Below are positions 1-8,297 of a DNA stretch of 27,426 nucleotides, one piece after another (position 1 is the stretch's first letter; the number at the start of each line of letters is the position of its first letter). Origin of the DNA: Asterionellopsis glacialis (taxonomy: Eukaryota; Bacillariophyta; Plagiogrammaphyceae; Rhaphoneidales; Asterionellopsidaceae). Position numbers and translations under genes: made by a program. The notes below the pieces were generated by a model that was not told the origin of the DNA, did no database searches, and saw only the letters and a program-made list of their open reading frames with translations. The stretch is taken from positions 1-27,426 of the forward strand of contig WKLE02005663.1 of NCBI GenBank assembly GCA_014885115.2, read 5' to 3'.

Positions 1-99
1 GACCGAGGTGATACAGTAATGAATGGAAATGAGGTCGCATATATCCAAATGGTTTCCGGAGGAGTTGGGCAAAACCTGGTAGACGAATGTGTGATGTAG
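1..99 (+). CDS. 3' end of an unidentified gene (partial)
   Basis: Frame 1 is open from the first base to a TAG at 97-99 and encodes 32 residues ending ...VGQNLVDECVM. The amino-acid mix (Gly, Asn, Val, Asp, one Cys, one Tyr) and codon choice look like the true genes here, and the sequence after the stop turns AT-rich and non-coding. The family cannot be named from so short a piece. It could also be a chance open frame, since 33 codons is not long. Confidence 0.4.
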   Translation, partial: DRGDTVMNGNEVAYIQMVSGGVGQNLVDECVM

Positions 100-1147
100 C
101 CTCTTTAGATATTTAACATTATTATAGTTACCTTTTCGTAAAGTTCACAAGATTTTGTCTCAATGGTTGTTTCTATTTTTTAGAATTTCCCACAAATCTA
201 AAGGGTCAACAGAGAAGGCGAAGCCACTTCCTATTTATTTGTTATCGTTTTCAGATACGCAGTCAGTGAGAATGAAAAAATAATGAAAGCTGTTGGAATA
301 GTGAAAATTCAGCGCAAACGCGAAACAAAACGGCGCAGCAACATAAATTACAGCCGCGCCATAATGAACAAAGGCTTCTTGAATAGTGAAATTAAGTACA
401 TAACCTACATAATTATATTAACATAGGTGAAAATACAAGGTGGATTGTCGCCATGGCGTTCGGTTGTTGAGAAATAGGATGCATTGGAGCCATTGTCGTC
501 GATGACGACTTCTTGCTGTTTTCGACTGCAGAACAGTTTTCTGCAGAGAAAGAACAGATTTGATGAGTTTTCAGTGCAAGAGAGTCGAGAAAAAAGAGCT
601 GAAAAAAATTGCGCATCTGTGCGCGATCGTTGATGCTTCTCTCTGGATTCTTCATCAAAAAGGAGTTCGAACATAGACGAGTGTGCCAAAACTTTCTTAT
701 AGAACAGAGAAAGATGCAAAGACATCTGATTGGTTCAAATTAATTGGGTTTTGTTAGTCGCAGTTCGGAACGAGCAAGCCTCCTCTTCTATTTTGGGATA
801 TTCTACAAAAGTTAAGTGCAATTAGTAGTAGGCTGGATATGGGCGAAAATTTGGGTGGGCGAATCCATTGGGAACCGACTCCTACGAACAGGTCGGTATG
901 TACCGAACTACGAAATTCGTTTTATTCCCGTTGCACTTGACGTTAAAATAGTTTATTTATTATAGGTGTTCCAAAATCTAGCCGTTATTATCCTACCCGG
1001 CAACGAGAATTCCGTGCCAGTCATACGCAGGATCGGATCCAAGCACAACGGCACCGATCATTATTTTCTTCACTTTTTTGCCTTCTTCCATCATCATAAT
1101 ACTGCAAGCTGGCTGTTCCAGAGGCGATTCCAAATTAAGCGTTGACA
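100..1147. other. intergenic region, no gene seen
   Basis: About 1 kb with stops in all frames apart from short minus-strand frames around 405-725, which show no domain, no signal sequence and no coding texture. It should hold the 3' UTR of the left-hand gene and the promoter of the gene starting at 1148. No tRNA, repeat or clear TATA element was recognised. Confidence 0.5.
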
Positions 1148-1981
1148 ATGAAGATTCTTAGCTCCCATACAATTTTGGTTACAGCTCTCAGCTTAAATTT
1201 ATCGTTGGCTGCAAAGGAAAGTAGTCGCCGACTCAGAAACAATCAAGTTGGTAGCCATGGAACGCAGAAGGTTTTCGAAGCCGTCGAACAGAACATCGAA
1301 TTTGTCCTAAATAGTGAATCTGATATTTTAATTCAGCGAATGCTCCAAGATCAATCTTTTGACCACCAAGATACGGGAACAACGTCACATCTGCCTGGAC
1401 CTGCACCTGTACCTGCACCTGTACCTGCACCGGAACCTGCACCGGAACCTGCACCGGAACCTGCACCGGAACCTGCACCGGAACCTGCACCGGAACCTGC
1501 ACCTGGATCGAATACTGACGAGAACGGATCAGAAAATGATGGAGTTGAAGACGGTTCTGACGGTTCCACAGCATCAGCTCCAACCTCGGTACCAGCACCG
1601 GGCCCAAACACAGGTACTGATGTGACTCCAACTGCTCCTGCAGATAGTGGTACCGACACTAGTGATACTACTCGTGATGACGGTTCTACAGTGGATGAAG
1701 TTCCTGATATCATAACTCCCGATGAAGTTCGCGATGATTCTTCCTCTTCCCAAACCAATAATAATGGTGGTGATGGCAATGGTGATGGCGATGGCGATGA
1801 TGGTGGAAAATTAGGTGGAATAGATGAAGATTCCAATAATGGCGGTGCATTAGCTTATGGTCTTGTTGGTGGTGCTGCAGCCCTTCTTGTGTTAGGTGTT
1901 GGTGGATTTGTATGTAAACGACACATCAACGATGATAACCAAGATTTCTCACATATTGGAGGTTCCGAAAATGCTGTTTAA
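1148..1981 (+). CDS. Secreted/single-pass membrane protein with PAPE repeat
   Basis: Encodes 277 residues. I start at the ATG at 1148; an in-frame TTG six bases upstream is not a plausible eukaryotic start. Residues 1-21 form a signal peptide with a Leu/Ser-rich core ending near LAA. Residues 85-120 are Pro-Ala-Pro-Val/Glu repeats, followed by an acidic, Ser/Thr/Asp/Gly-rich region (about 121-232) with a Gly-Asp run near 208-220. Residues 233-256 are a Gly/Ala/Leu/Val transmembrane segment, then CKRH and a short acidic tail. The layout is that of a type I membrane protein with a long extended, probably glycosylated ectodomain, as in cell-wall or surface stalk proteins. No catalytic domain is visible and I do not recognise the family. 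The role is inferred from architecture only. Confidence 0.8.
   Translation: MKILSSHTILVTALSLNLSLAAKESSRRLRNNQVGSHGTQKVFEAVEQNIEFVLNSESDILIQRMLQDQSFDHQDTGTTSHLPGPAPVPAPVPAPEPAPEPAPEPAPEPAPEPAPEPAPGSNTDENGSENDGVEDGSDGSTASAPTSVPAPGPNTGTDVTPTAPADSGTDTSDTTRDDGSTVDEVPDIITPDEVRDDSSSSQTNNNGGDGNGDGDGDDGGKLGGIDEDSNNGGALAYGLVGGAAALLVLGVGGFVCKRHINDDNQDFSHIGGSENAV
1400..1507 (+). repeat. 12-bp coding minisatellite (PAPV/PAPE)
   Basis: Two copies of cctgcacctgta (1400-1423) are followed by six copies of cctgcaccggaa (1424-1495) and one degenerate copy ending at 1507. The unit is a multiple of three, so copy changes keep the frame. It encodes the PAPV/PAPE stalk of the host gene. Confidence 0.95.
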
Positions 1982-2572
1982 TATCTCAATCAAAACACGC
2001 CTATTATACACTTATTCAAAGTTTCACAAAAATAAACACAAATAAATATCGAAATGAGCGCACTAGGATTGCAGCCGTCGAAAAAAAAATACATCGGATA
2101 CACATATCGTATAACAAGTATAATAATTTATATGTTTTAAAAACTAGCCCATCGCTTTCTTCACAGTTTGCAATCTGACCTGTACCAGATAGTTCGCTAG
2201 GTACCGTAGGGGACTAAAAGATAATGTTGTGAACAAGTAACCGGGGTAAGACATACAGTCAGACATACAGACAGACTGTCTTTCTTACCTGACGCAGCGT
2301 ACAGCGCGCGCACACCGACAACAACGGACCACCACCCCCCATCTCTCGACTGCACCACAGAAAAAATCTGAAAAAAAGAAAGAAAACCCAAATCAATGAG
2401 ATCAAGCTAGATCAAGATATATGTCTCGTCGTCAATAAAATTTCAAAGCGTCTTGTCTCCCTTGAGTGATTGTACAAGAAGAGAGTAGCTAGACTAATTG
2501 TTAGATTGTAACTTTCTTGTTTCTACCAACAAAAGGAAAAATAATTAGTCAATATTGAAAAGAAAAAAAAAA
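1982..2572. other. intergenic region with short tandem motif
   Basis: This 591-nt spacer has no convincing reading frame. It holds a small tandem of agacatacag-like units at about 2249-2280, closed by agactgtct, in the presumed promoter/5' UTR of the downstream methyltransferase gene. AT-rich sequence just after 1982 probably contains the 3' end of the upstream transcript. Confidence 0.5.
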
Positions 2573-5392
2573 ATGGGTCGTCGTTGGAGTCGTAAACGCA
2601 AAGCTGGTGATAAGAAGCACAAGGCTAACAACAACAACAACAACAACAATAAAAACAATAATAATAACCACAAACGAATCGATTATACTCCCATCTTTCA
2701 AGGGAATCCACGTATGGAAGCATATTATGCCTATCAAGGATTACACAATGTCATGTTGGATCAAGACACCCAAACCTTTCGTTCCTGTCGTACGGATGCT
2801 GAACGTGAAATAGAACGTAAAACATGGTTATCGAATTTACGTAAAGTATTACCTGCATCATTCCGCATTGGGACAGATGTTGAATCTGGATTACGTGAGA
2901 AATTAGAACACGAATTAGAAGAATTTGTAGGGACGGAAATGGAAATTATGATTGATCCGGAAGATGGTAAAGGTGGATATATTAATCCTGAAGATGAAGA
3001 AGAAGAACAAGGTGGAGAAGAAGAGAAGAAAAAAGAGCAACAAGGTGGAGAAGAAGAAACCAAATGTGAAGGTAGCAATCTTATTATCAAAAAAATTGCA
3101 CCTGCTAAAAAGATTCCATATGTCCCACATGCCTATCAGCTTAGTTTAGATCGTAAAACAATTCGTCGCAATGAACGTTTAAATACATTCCACGAATGGC
3201 TCAAAGTACAAACTCTTGCTGGATTTGTAACACGACAAGAAACAGTATCCATGATCCCACCGGTAGTTTTAGGTGCACAACCTGATAATGCTATATTAGA
3301 TATGTGTGCTGCACCAGGATCGAAAACTTCACAGTTGTTGGAAATTGTATCCATGCCCACGGAAGAATCCGATAAAGAACCACGTGGATGTGTCGTTGCC
3401 AATGATTCCGATCCGAAACGTGCGTACATGTTGGTACATCAATTGAAACGTATACAAAGTCCTGTTGTTTTCATCACAAGTTGTGATGCACAATTCTTTC
3501 CGCTATTGAAAAACAATCCGACTACTACTACTAGTAAAGTTCATGATGATGATGAAAGTGGCGGTGAAGGATTATTTGATCGTGTGTTATGTGATGTTCC
3601 ATGTTCGGGGGATGGGACGACACGTAAGAATGGATCTATATGGAAACATTGGAATCAACATGGTGCTTTGTCATTGCATCCCTTACAATTAAGTATTGCC
3701 CTCAATGGTGCGCGCCTAACCAAGGTTGGAGGATATATCTGTTATTCGACATGCAGTATGAATCCGGTTGAAAATGAAGCGGTCGTGGCGGAATTATTAC
3801 GTACGACAGATGGATCCTTGGAATTAGTAGATAAACGTCCAGATATGGACGGTCTACTAGCACGTCCAGGATGGAATACGTGGAAAGTGTTGAAGGATGA
3901 TCGTAGCCGCAAGGAAATAAAAAATAAACGTAAGAAAAATAATGCCAAAATGCAACAACGTAAAAAAGAATGGGAAGCCAAACATGAACAAAAGAAAGAC
4001 GAAGAACAAGAAGATGGCAAACAGGAGGATTCTTCGTCCAAGGGTAAGGATGAAACAATGGATGATGTTGATTCTAAAGAGAAAAAAGGGGAAGATGAAA
4101 ATGTCTCAACTTCACCGAAAGATCAAGAAGAAGAAGAAGAAGAACCTAAAAAGGAAGAAAGGAAAGACTTTGGTCCACCACCATCATGGGATGAAGAGAC
4201 ATTACGTGCTCGTGCCGAAACTTTAGGATTTACGGAATTTAAATCATTTGACGATGTACCTGAAGAGTTACGTGGACGTGTCCGTCCGTCCTTATTCCCC
4301 CCGTCAGAAGAAGATGCTGCCAAAATGGGTCTTGAAAAATGTTTACGATGTTTGCCACATGATATGGATACAGGTGGATTCTTCGTAGCCTTATTTAAAA
4401 AGGTCAAACCACTAAGTGCCAAGGCAAGAAAGAAAGCAATGGATCTTGCTCAAGAGAACCGTCCAGTCACAGATGTAGGATCTACCACAAAGAAGAACAA
4501 GAATACTGGTAATGATGAAAAAGAGAACGATGGACCCGATGTGAAAAAGGCCAAAACAGAAGAAACAGTCACCGCCGATCAAGCAGAAGCAGTAGCATCT
4601 ACCAATGAAGATGTTGTGATGGAAGGGGTTAATGAAAATGAATCTAATGCAGATTCGGATGTGTTGGGGAATACACCTAATGCTGAAGATGATGATATGG
4701 ACACTAGTGCAAATGGCAAGGAAGAAGATACTACAGCATCGACGACTGAAAAGGTTGTCAAGGGGAAAGAATTATTTCGTGGAAGAGGCAAATCTCGTGG
4801 TGATCTTGGTAATGAAGATTTTGTACCTGTCGATGACGATACATGGGCGCCACTCGTTGAATTCTATGGACTCTCTGACTCATTCCCACGTGAACAATTC
4901 ATGGCAAGAGCCAATGGTGAAGCTAAGGTATTGTACTTTATTGGTAAATCTGTTAAAAACTTAATTGATCGTGGCATTCAAGACCGTCTCACAGTTATCA
5001 ATTCAGGATTGAAGGCCTTCCAACGTGCCAAACAGGCTGGATGTGAAGTTAAATATCGGATTACTCAGGAAGCTGCACACTTTACATCTCAGTATATGAC
5101 AAAAAGGAAACTTACTGCCAAACTTGATGACTTTGAAAACTGTATGGCAGCAGGTGGCATTAGCTTTGATAATTTTTCGGCCGATTTTGCAGCAGCCATG
5201 AAGGAAATTACCGTTGGATCCTTTATTGTGAACTGTGAAGGATTCGAAGAAGACGTATTTCACAAGATGACCTTAGTGATGTGGAGATGCAGAGGTGAAG
5301 CTGTGAATTGTCTTGTTGCCAAAATTGAAATGGATGGTATGAGAAGCAAAATCAGGGCACTCAAGAAGGTTAAAGAAGAAAAGAAGGAATGA
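2573..5392 (+). CDS. NSUN2/Trm4-type tRNA (cytosine-5) methyltransferase
   Basis: Encodes 939 residues from the ATG at 2573; an in-frame TTG at 2555 is not a eukaryotic start. It belongs to the NOL1/NOP2/SUN family of SAM-dependent RNA m5C methyltransferases. Motif I is DMCAAPGSKT (about 243-252). Motif IV, DVPCSGDGT, places Cys at about 344, and motif VI, CYSTCSMNP, places the catalytic Cys at about 394. The N-terminal part (YYAYQGL...) and the motif after the catalytic core (RPGWNTWKVL) fit NSUN2/Trm4, which methylates tRNA, rather than NOP2. A C-terminal PUA-like region follows (WAPLVEFYGL onward). The protein is longer than human or yeast homologues because of low-complexity inserts: poly-Asn near residues 19-32, an acidic GGEEE insert near 140-165 and a Lys/Glu-rich linker near 445-535. 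The basic N-terminus suggests nuclear location. No introns are needed. Confidence 0.93.
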   Translation: MGRRWSRKRKAGDKKHKANNNNNNNNKNNNNNHKRIDYTPIFQGNPRMEAYYAYQGLHNVMLDQDTQTFRSCRTDAEREIERKTWLSNLRKVLPASFRIGTDVESGLREKLEHELEEFVGTEMEIMIDPEDGKGGYINPEDEEEEQGGEEEKKKEQQGGEEETKCEGSNLIIKKIAPAKKIPYVPHAYQLSLDRKTIRRNERLNTFHEWLKVQTLAGFVTRQETVSMIPPVVLGAQPDNAILDMCAAPGSKTSQLLEIVSMPTEESDKEPRGCVVANDSDPKRAYMLVHQLKRIQSPVVFITSCDAQFFPLLKNNPTTTTSKVHDDDESGGEGLFDRVLCDVPCSGDGTTRKNGSIWKHWNQHGALSLHPLQLSIALNGARLTKVGGYICYSTCSMNPVENEAVVAELLRTTDGSLELVDKRPDMDGLLARPGWNTWKVLKDDRSRKEIKNKRKKNNAKMQQRKKEWEAKHEQKKDEEQEDGKQEDSSSKGKDETMDDVDSKEKKGEDENVSTSPKDQEEEEEEPKKEERKDFGPPPSWDEETLRARAETLGFTEFKSFDDVPEELRGRVRPSLFPPSEEDAAKMGLEKCLRCLPHDMDTGGFFVALFKKVKPLSAKARKKAMDLAQENRPVTDVGSTTKKNKNTGNDEKENDGPDVKKAKTEETVTADQAEAVASTNEDVVMEGVNENESNADSDVLGNTPNAEDDDMDTSANGKEEDTTASTTEKVVKGKELFRGRGKSRGDLGNEDFVPVDDDTWAPLVEFYGLSDSFPREQFMARANGEAKVLYFIGKSVKNLIDRGIQDRLTVINSGLKAFQRAKQAGCEVKYRITQEAAHFTSQYMTKRKLTAKLDDFENCMAAGGISFDNFSADFAAAMKEITVGSFIVNCEGFEEDVFHKMTLVMWRCRGEAVNCLVAKIEMDGMRSKIRALKKVKEEKKE
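2627..2668 (+). repeat. AAC/AAT coding microsatellite (poly-Asn)
   Basis: A run of AAC codons turning into AAT/AAA encodes an Asn tract close to the N-terminus of the NSUN2-like protein, just after its basic segment. It lies in a disordered region and is not expected to touch the catalytic core. Confidence 0.9.
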
Positions 5393-5757
5393 ATGACCTA
5401 ACTATAATATATATAGGACTACATAAAGAATGATGCACAGATGCACGTTGACAATCACATTTTTTTGCGAAAGGTCGGAGGCTTTGTTATTCGAACTTGT
5501 TGTTGTCTCAGGCAGGGTCAGTTGCGGCCAACTTTTTGGTTTTTAGTGTTTTGGAAATCGTACTGTACGGCGGCCTCAGTATTGTGTATACAAATCACCG
5601 TAACATCTCCACTAAAAATTGTTTTACCAGTACATCCGTTAAAGCAAGATAGCTCGTGATTCGTGATCCTATTGACCAAAACAGTCTCCAATAGGCTATC
5701 GTCTTCGAAAAGAATCGCTAGAAAAGCTTTTAAAATGCCTCCAAATCATCTTTTCTT
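5393..5757. other. convergent intergenic spacer
   Basis: This 365-nt gap lies between the 3' ends of two convergent genes. It starts with an AT-rich stretch (aactataatatatatagg) likely to contain the 3' end of the methyltransferase mRNA. No coding region or RNA gene was seen. Confidence 0.5.
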
Positions 5758-7635
5758 TTATCGAATTAGAGTTACGCAAACATCCGCTACATTTGTACCA
5801 GTTGGTCCTGTCATTATGAGTGGACTATCAATATCCTCGTGGTCATTGCTAAGGTTCGTATCATTGCTACAGAAATAATTATAGGCATCATGATTTTGTA
5901 AGTATTCTTCTGCTGACATCGAGGGCATTTTACGATCAACTAAACCACCATCTACAACTGCACCTGCTGCATCTGTTGGACCATCCGTTCCGTCTGTACC
6001 TGCACTTGCAAGGACAACATTACGAAGTGATAATGATTTTAATTGTAATGCTGCAGCTAAGGCAAGTTCTTGATTTCGTCCACCCGTTCCGTGATCGTTT
6101 CCAAGTGTAACAGTTGTTTCACCGCCACCAATCAATGCTACAGGTAATGGCGACATTGTGAAGGGTGCAGCACCCTCAGTAGTCTCTCTTTCTTTAGATG
6201 CTACCAAATGTTGTGCCATAGCTACGTACATTCCAGCAATATGTTTTGCTTCACCTTCAATTCTTGTACCAAGCACAATAGGATGATATCCTCTTTTTTG
6301 TGATTCTATAGCTGCAGCCGTCACTGCTAATTCATTATTCCCAACCAGCACAGTTTCACACTGCTTCCTCTTATTGTTTTTTCCATAATCACTTGAGGAA
6401 AATGCTGGGTGGTTTTCTGATGGTGAATCATCGATCTGTCCATTTATACCCAATTGAATCATATCCAAAACTTTCGTAGGTAATTCATTTTGTAAATTAT
6501 ATTTTTGTATTAGCTGATGCGCATCTTCAAAAGTGCTTGAATCTGGTACAGTTGGTCCAGATGCAATCAAATCTAATGGATCACCTAATATATCGCTCAG
6601 GACTAATGATACGACTGTAGCAGGATATGCCGTTGCTGCCAATCGACCACCTTTACCATCTTCTAATCGTTTCCGTATGACATTCATTTCATTAATTGTC
6701 ATTCCCGAAGATAATAAGCATTGATTTACTTGCTTAAGATCATGCAGGGATAAAAATTGGGAATATGGGTGACAAAATAAGGCTGACCCACCACCACTTA
6801 TACAACACAGCACTAATGTCCTATCCGTCGCCTTGGCAGCCATAGACATGATTTCTTGTGCTGCTTCAAAGGATCGTTCATCTGGTACAGGGTGTGATGC
6901 TTCCCGTACATGTATACTTTGTTGTTCTTGTTGCATCAAAAATTCAAGTTCCTCCTTTGTGGCATGATCATCTTTGACAATGACGACACCACTAATTGGT
7001 ATAGACGTTCCAAAACCTAACCGTACCTTTTCCACAGTTGCCTTGGCCATAGCTGATGATGCTTTACCAAACGCTAAAATTAATACATTATCATAATCTC
7101 CAACATCATAAGGAGGCGATGATCCAAATTGAAGGGAACCATCTAAAGCTTGGACATAATTATTTACAGCTGTTTGAGGGTCAACAGCATGTATAGCTTC
7201 TTTTATAATAGCTAATGCATCCCTTGTCATTTCTTTTTCATCCTTTGTCATGGTAGAATCGGCATCTGTAGTAACAGTAGTAGTGCTTGTCGCAAATGCA
7301 GCAACAGAAGAAGATGTCACGAGGGAAGATCGATATAATGGATTTAAATGATATTGAGAAAATGTTGTGGCAGTATGATGAAACGGTGATGTTTTTTTCA
7401 ACCACAACTTGTTATTGTTGTTTGCAACGATGGTAGATGTGAAAGCATGTGTATACGAAGCTGAAAGAGCTGTAGTTGTAAGTGCTATGGTACATAATAA
7501 TCGACGTGATATTACCACTTTACGGTGATGGTTGATTACATATCGTTGATTGGCAGGAGTTGTGACTGAAGTTGTGGTTGTACCAGCACAATGTTGACGA
7601 CTTGCACGGAAAAATAATAATCGGTTCGTCATCAT
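5758..7635 (-). CDS. Glycerate kinase, class II (GCK/MOFRL family)
   Basis: Encodes 625 residues; two adjacent ATGs mark the start. The enzyme phosphorylates D-glycerate, and this family gives 2-phosphoglycerate (family knowledge). The N-terminal kinase domain (about 138-380) has AFGKASSAMAKA (188-199), the GGGSALF loop (281-287), RKRLEDGKGGRLA (321-333) and SGPTVPD (359-365). The MOFRL domain (about 497-621) has GGGETTVTLG, GGRNQELALAAA, SAGTDGTDGPTDAAG and a terminal GPTGTNVADV. The core is of normal length, but about 135 extra N-terminal residues precede it. These are rich in Ser/Thr/Asn and lack acidic residues until about residue 124. They include a hydrophobic core (46-59) followed by THA|FTS at 63-67, resembling the ASAF-type cleavage site of diatom plastid presequences. 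A mitochondrial presequence is the alternative. Photorespiratory glycerate salvage is the likely role. It is divergent from the proline dehydrogenase gene. Confidence 0.92.
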   Translation of the reverse strand: MMTNRLLFFRASRQHCAGTTTTSVTTPANQRYVINHHRKVVISRRLLCTIALTTTALSASYTHAFTSTIVANNNNKLWLKKTSPFHHTATTFSQYHLNPLYRSSLVTSSSVAAFATSTTTVTTDADSTMTKDEKEMTRDALAIIKEAIHAVDPQTAVNNYVQALDGSLQFGSSPPYDVGDYDNVLILAFGKASSAMAKATVEKVRLGFGTSIPISGVVIVKDDHATKEELEFLMQQEQQSIHVREASHPVPDERSFEAAQEIMSMAAKATDRTLVLCCISGGGSALFCHPYSQFLSLHDLKQVNQCLLSSGMTINEMNVIRKRLEDGKGGRLAATAYPATVVSLVLSDILGDPLDLIASGPTVPDSSTFEDAHQLIQKYNLQNELPTKVLDMIQLGINGQIDDSPSENHPAFSSSDYGKNNKRKQCETVLVGNNELAVTAAAIESQKRGYHPIVLGTRIEGEAKHIAGMYVAMAQHLVASKERETTEGAAPFTMSPLPVALIGGGETTVTLGNDHGTGGRNQELALAAALQLKSLSLRNVVLASAGTDGTDGPTDAAGAVVDGGLVDRKMPSMSAEEYLQNHDAYNYFCSNDTNLSNDHEDIDSPLIMTGPTGTNVADVCVTLIR

Positions 7636-8297
7636 CTTCTTTTCAATGCTCTAGTTTTACACGTAGCGTTCTTTTACCTTGGTTTCTAAAGACTGGTCTA
7701 CGCTACACTAGGATGGTTGCGTTTGACGAGAAAAATAGAGCGATGAAACAACCAACAGGCGTGTGGGTCTCAAGGAAAGAGAGATGTGATGATTGATGAT
7801 CGATGATACCACGATTATTCTCGATATTTTGTGACGGAGAGGCGTTTTAGTCTTTTGAAGAATATCCTCATGATGGAGGGAGTTATTTTCACTCTTGGAG
7901 ACGGACGACCGATGAACGATTCCGTCGATACACTCCAAAGTAAGTTGTCTACGGTACCGGTAGATTCCCAACCATTTCCCTACGAGGTCTAGTCGAACAA
8001 GTCGGTTGACACCCGCGTTGGGACTTCTTCTTTCGCCTTTTCTTTTCTCTGACGCTCTGTGACATTGTTCGTTGCCTTCAAGTCGAGTCGTGCAGGCACA
8101 CTCCCACCCATAAAGTGTTCGTGTTTCGAAGAAAGCGAAATGTCAACTCTGCGTGTGTTTTAGCAGGAAAGAAGGAAAGAAAGAAAGAATCTTTCTGGAG
8201 TTCTGTGTTCTGACATCGTCGACATCATATTTTAAAGAGGAGTTATTTTTTAAAGCACACAAGTGCTTTTGTATCCGTCCTAAATAGAGACAACCAA
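7636..8297. other. divergent promoter region (glycerate kinase / proline dehydrogenase)
   Basis: This 662-nt region lies between two start codons on opposite strands and must hold both promoters. Near its middle, at 7955-7963, is TACCGGTAG, a motif also found in two other divergent promoter regions of this window. A purine-rich gaaa-repeat stretch lies at about 8164-8190. No gene was recognised inside. Confidence 0.6.

Noticed and set aside
405..725. Two overlapping minus-strand frames (106 and 81 residues)
   Set aside because: No domain, no clear signal sequence, and composition like the surrounding non-coding DNA.
1424..1495. Regular 12-bp repeats that could suggest a CRISPR-like array
   Set aside because: Units are contiguous with no spacers and encode PAPE in frame; this is a coding minisatellite.
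1351..1836. Minus-strand frame of 161 residues rich in Ser/Gly/Pro opposite the PAPE gene
   Set aside because: It is the antisense shadow of the 12-bp repeat and acidic region. The plus strand has the signal peptide and transmembrane segment.
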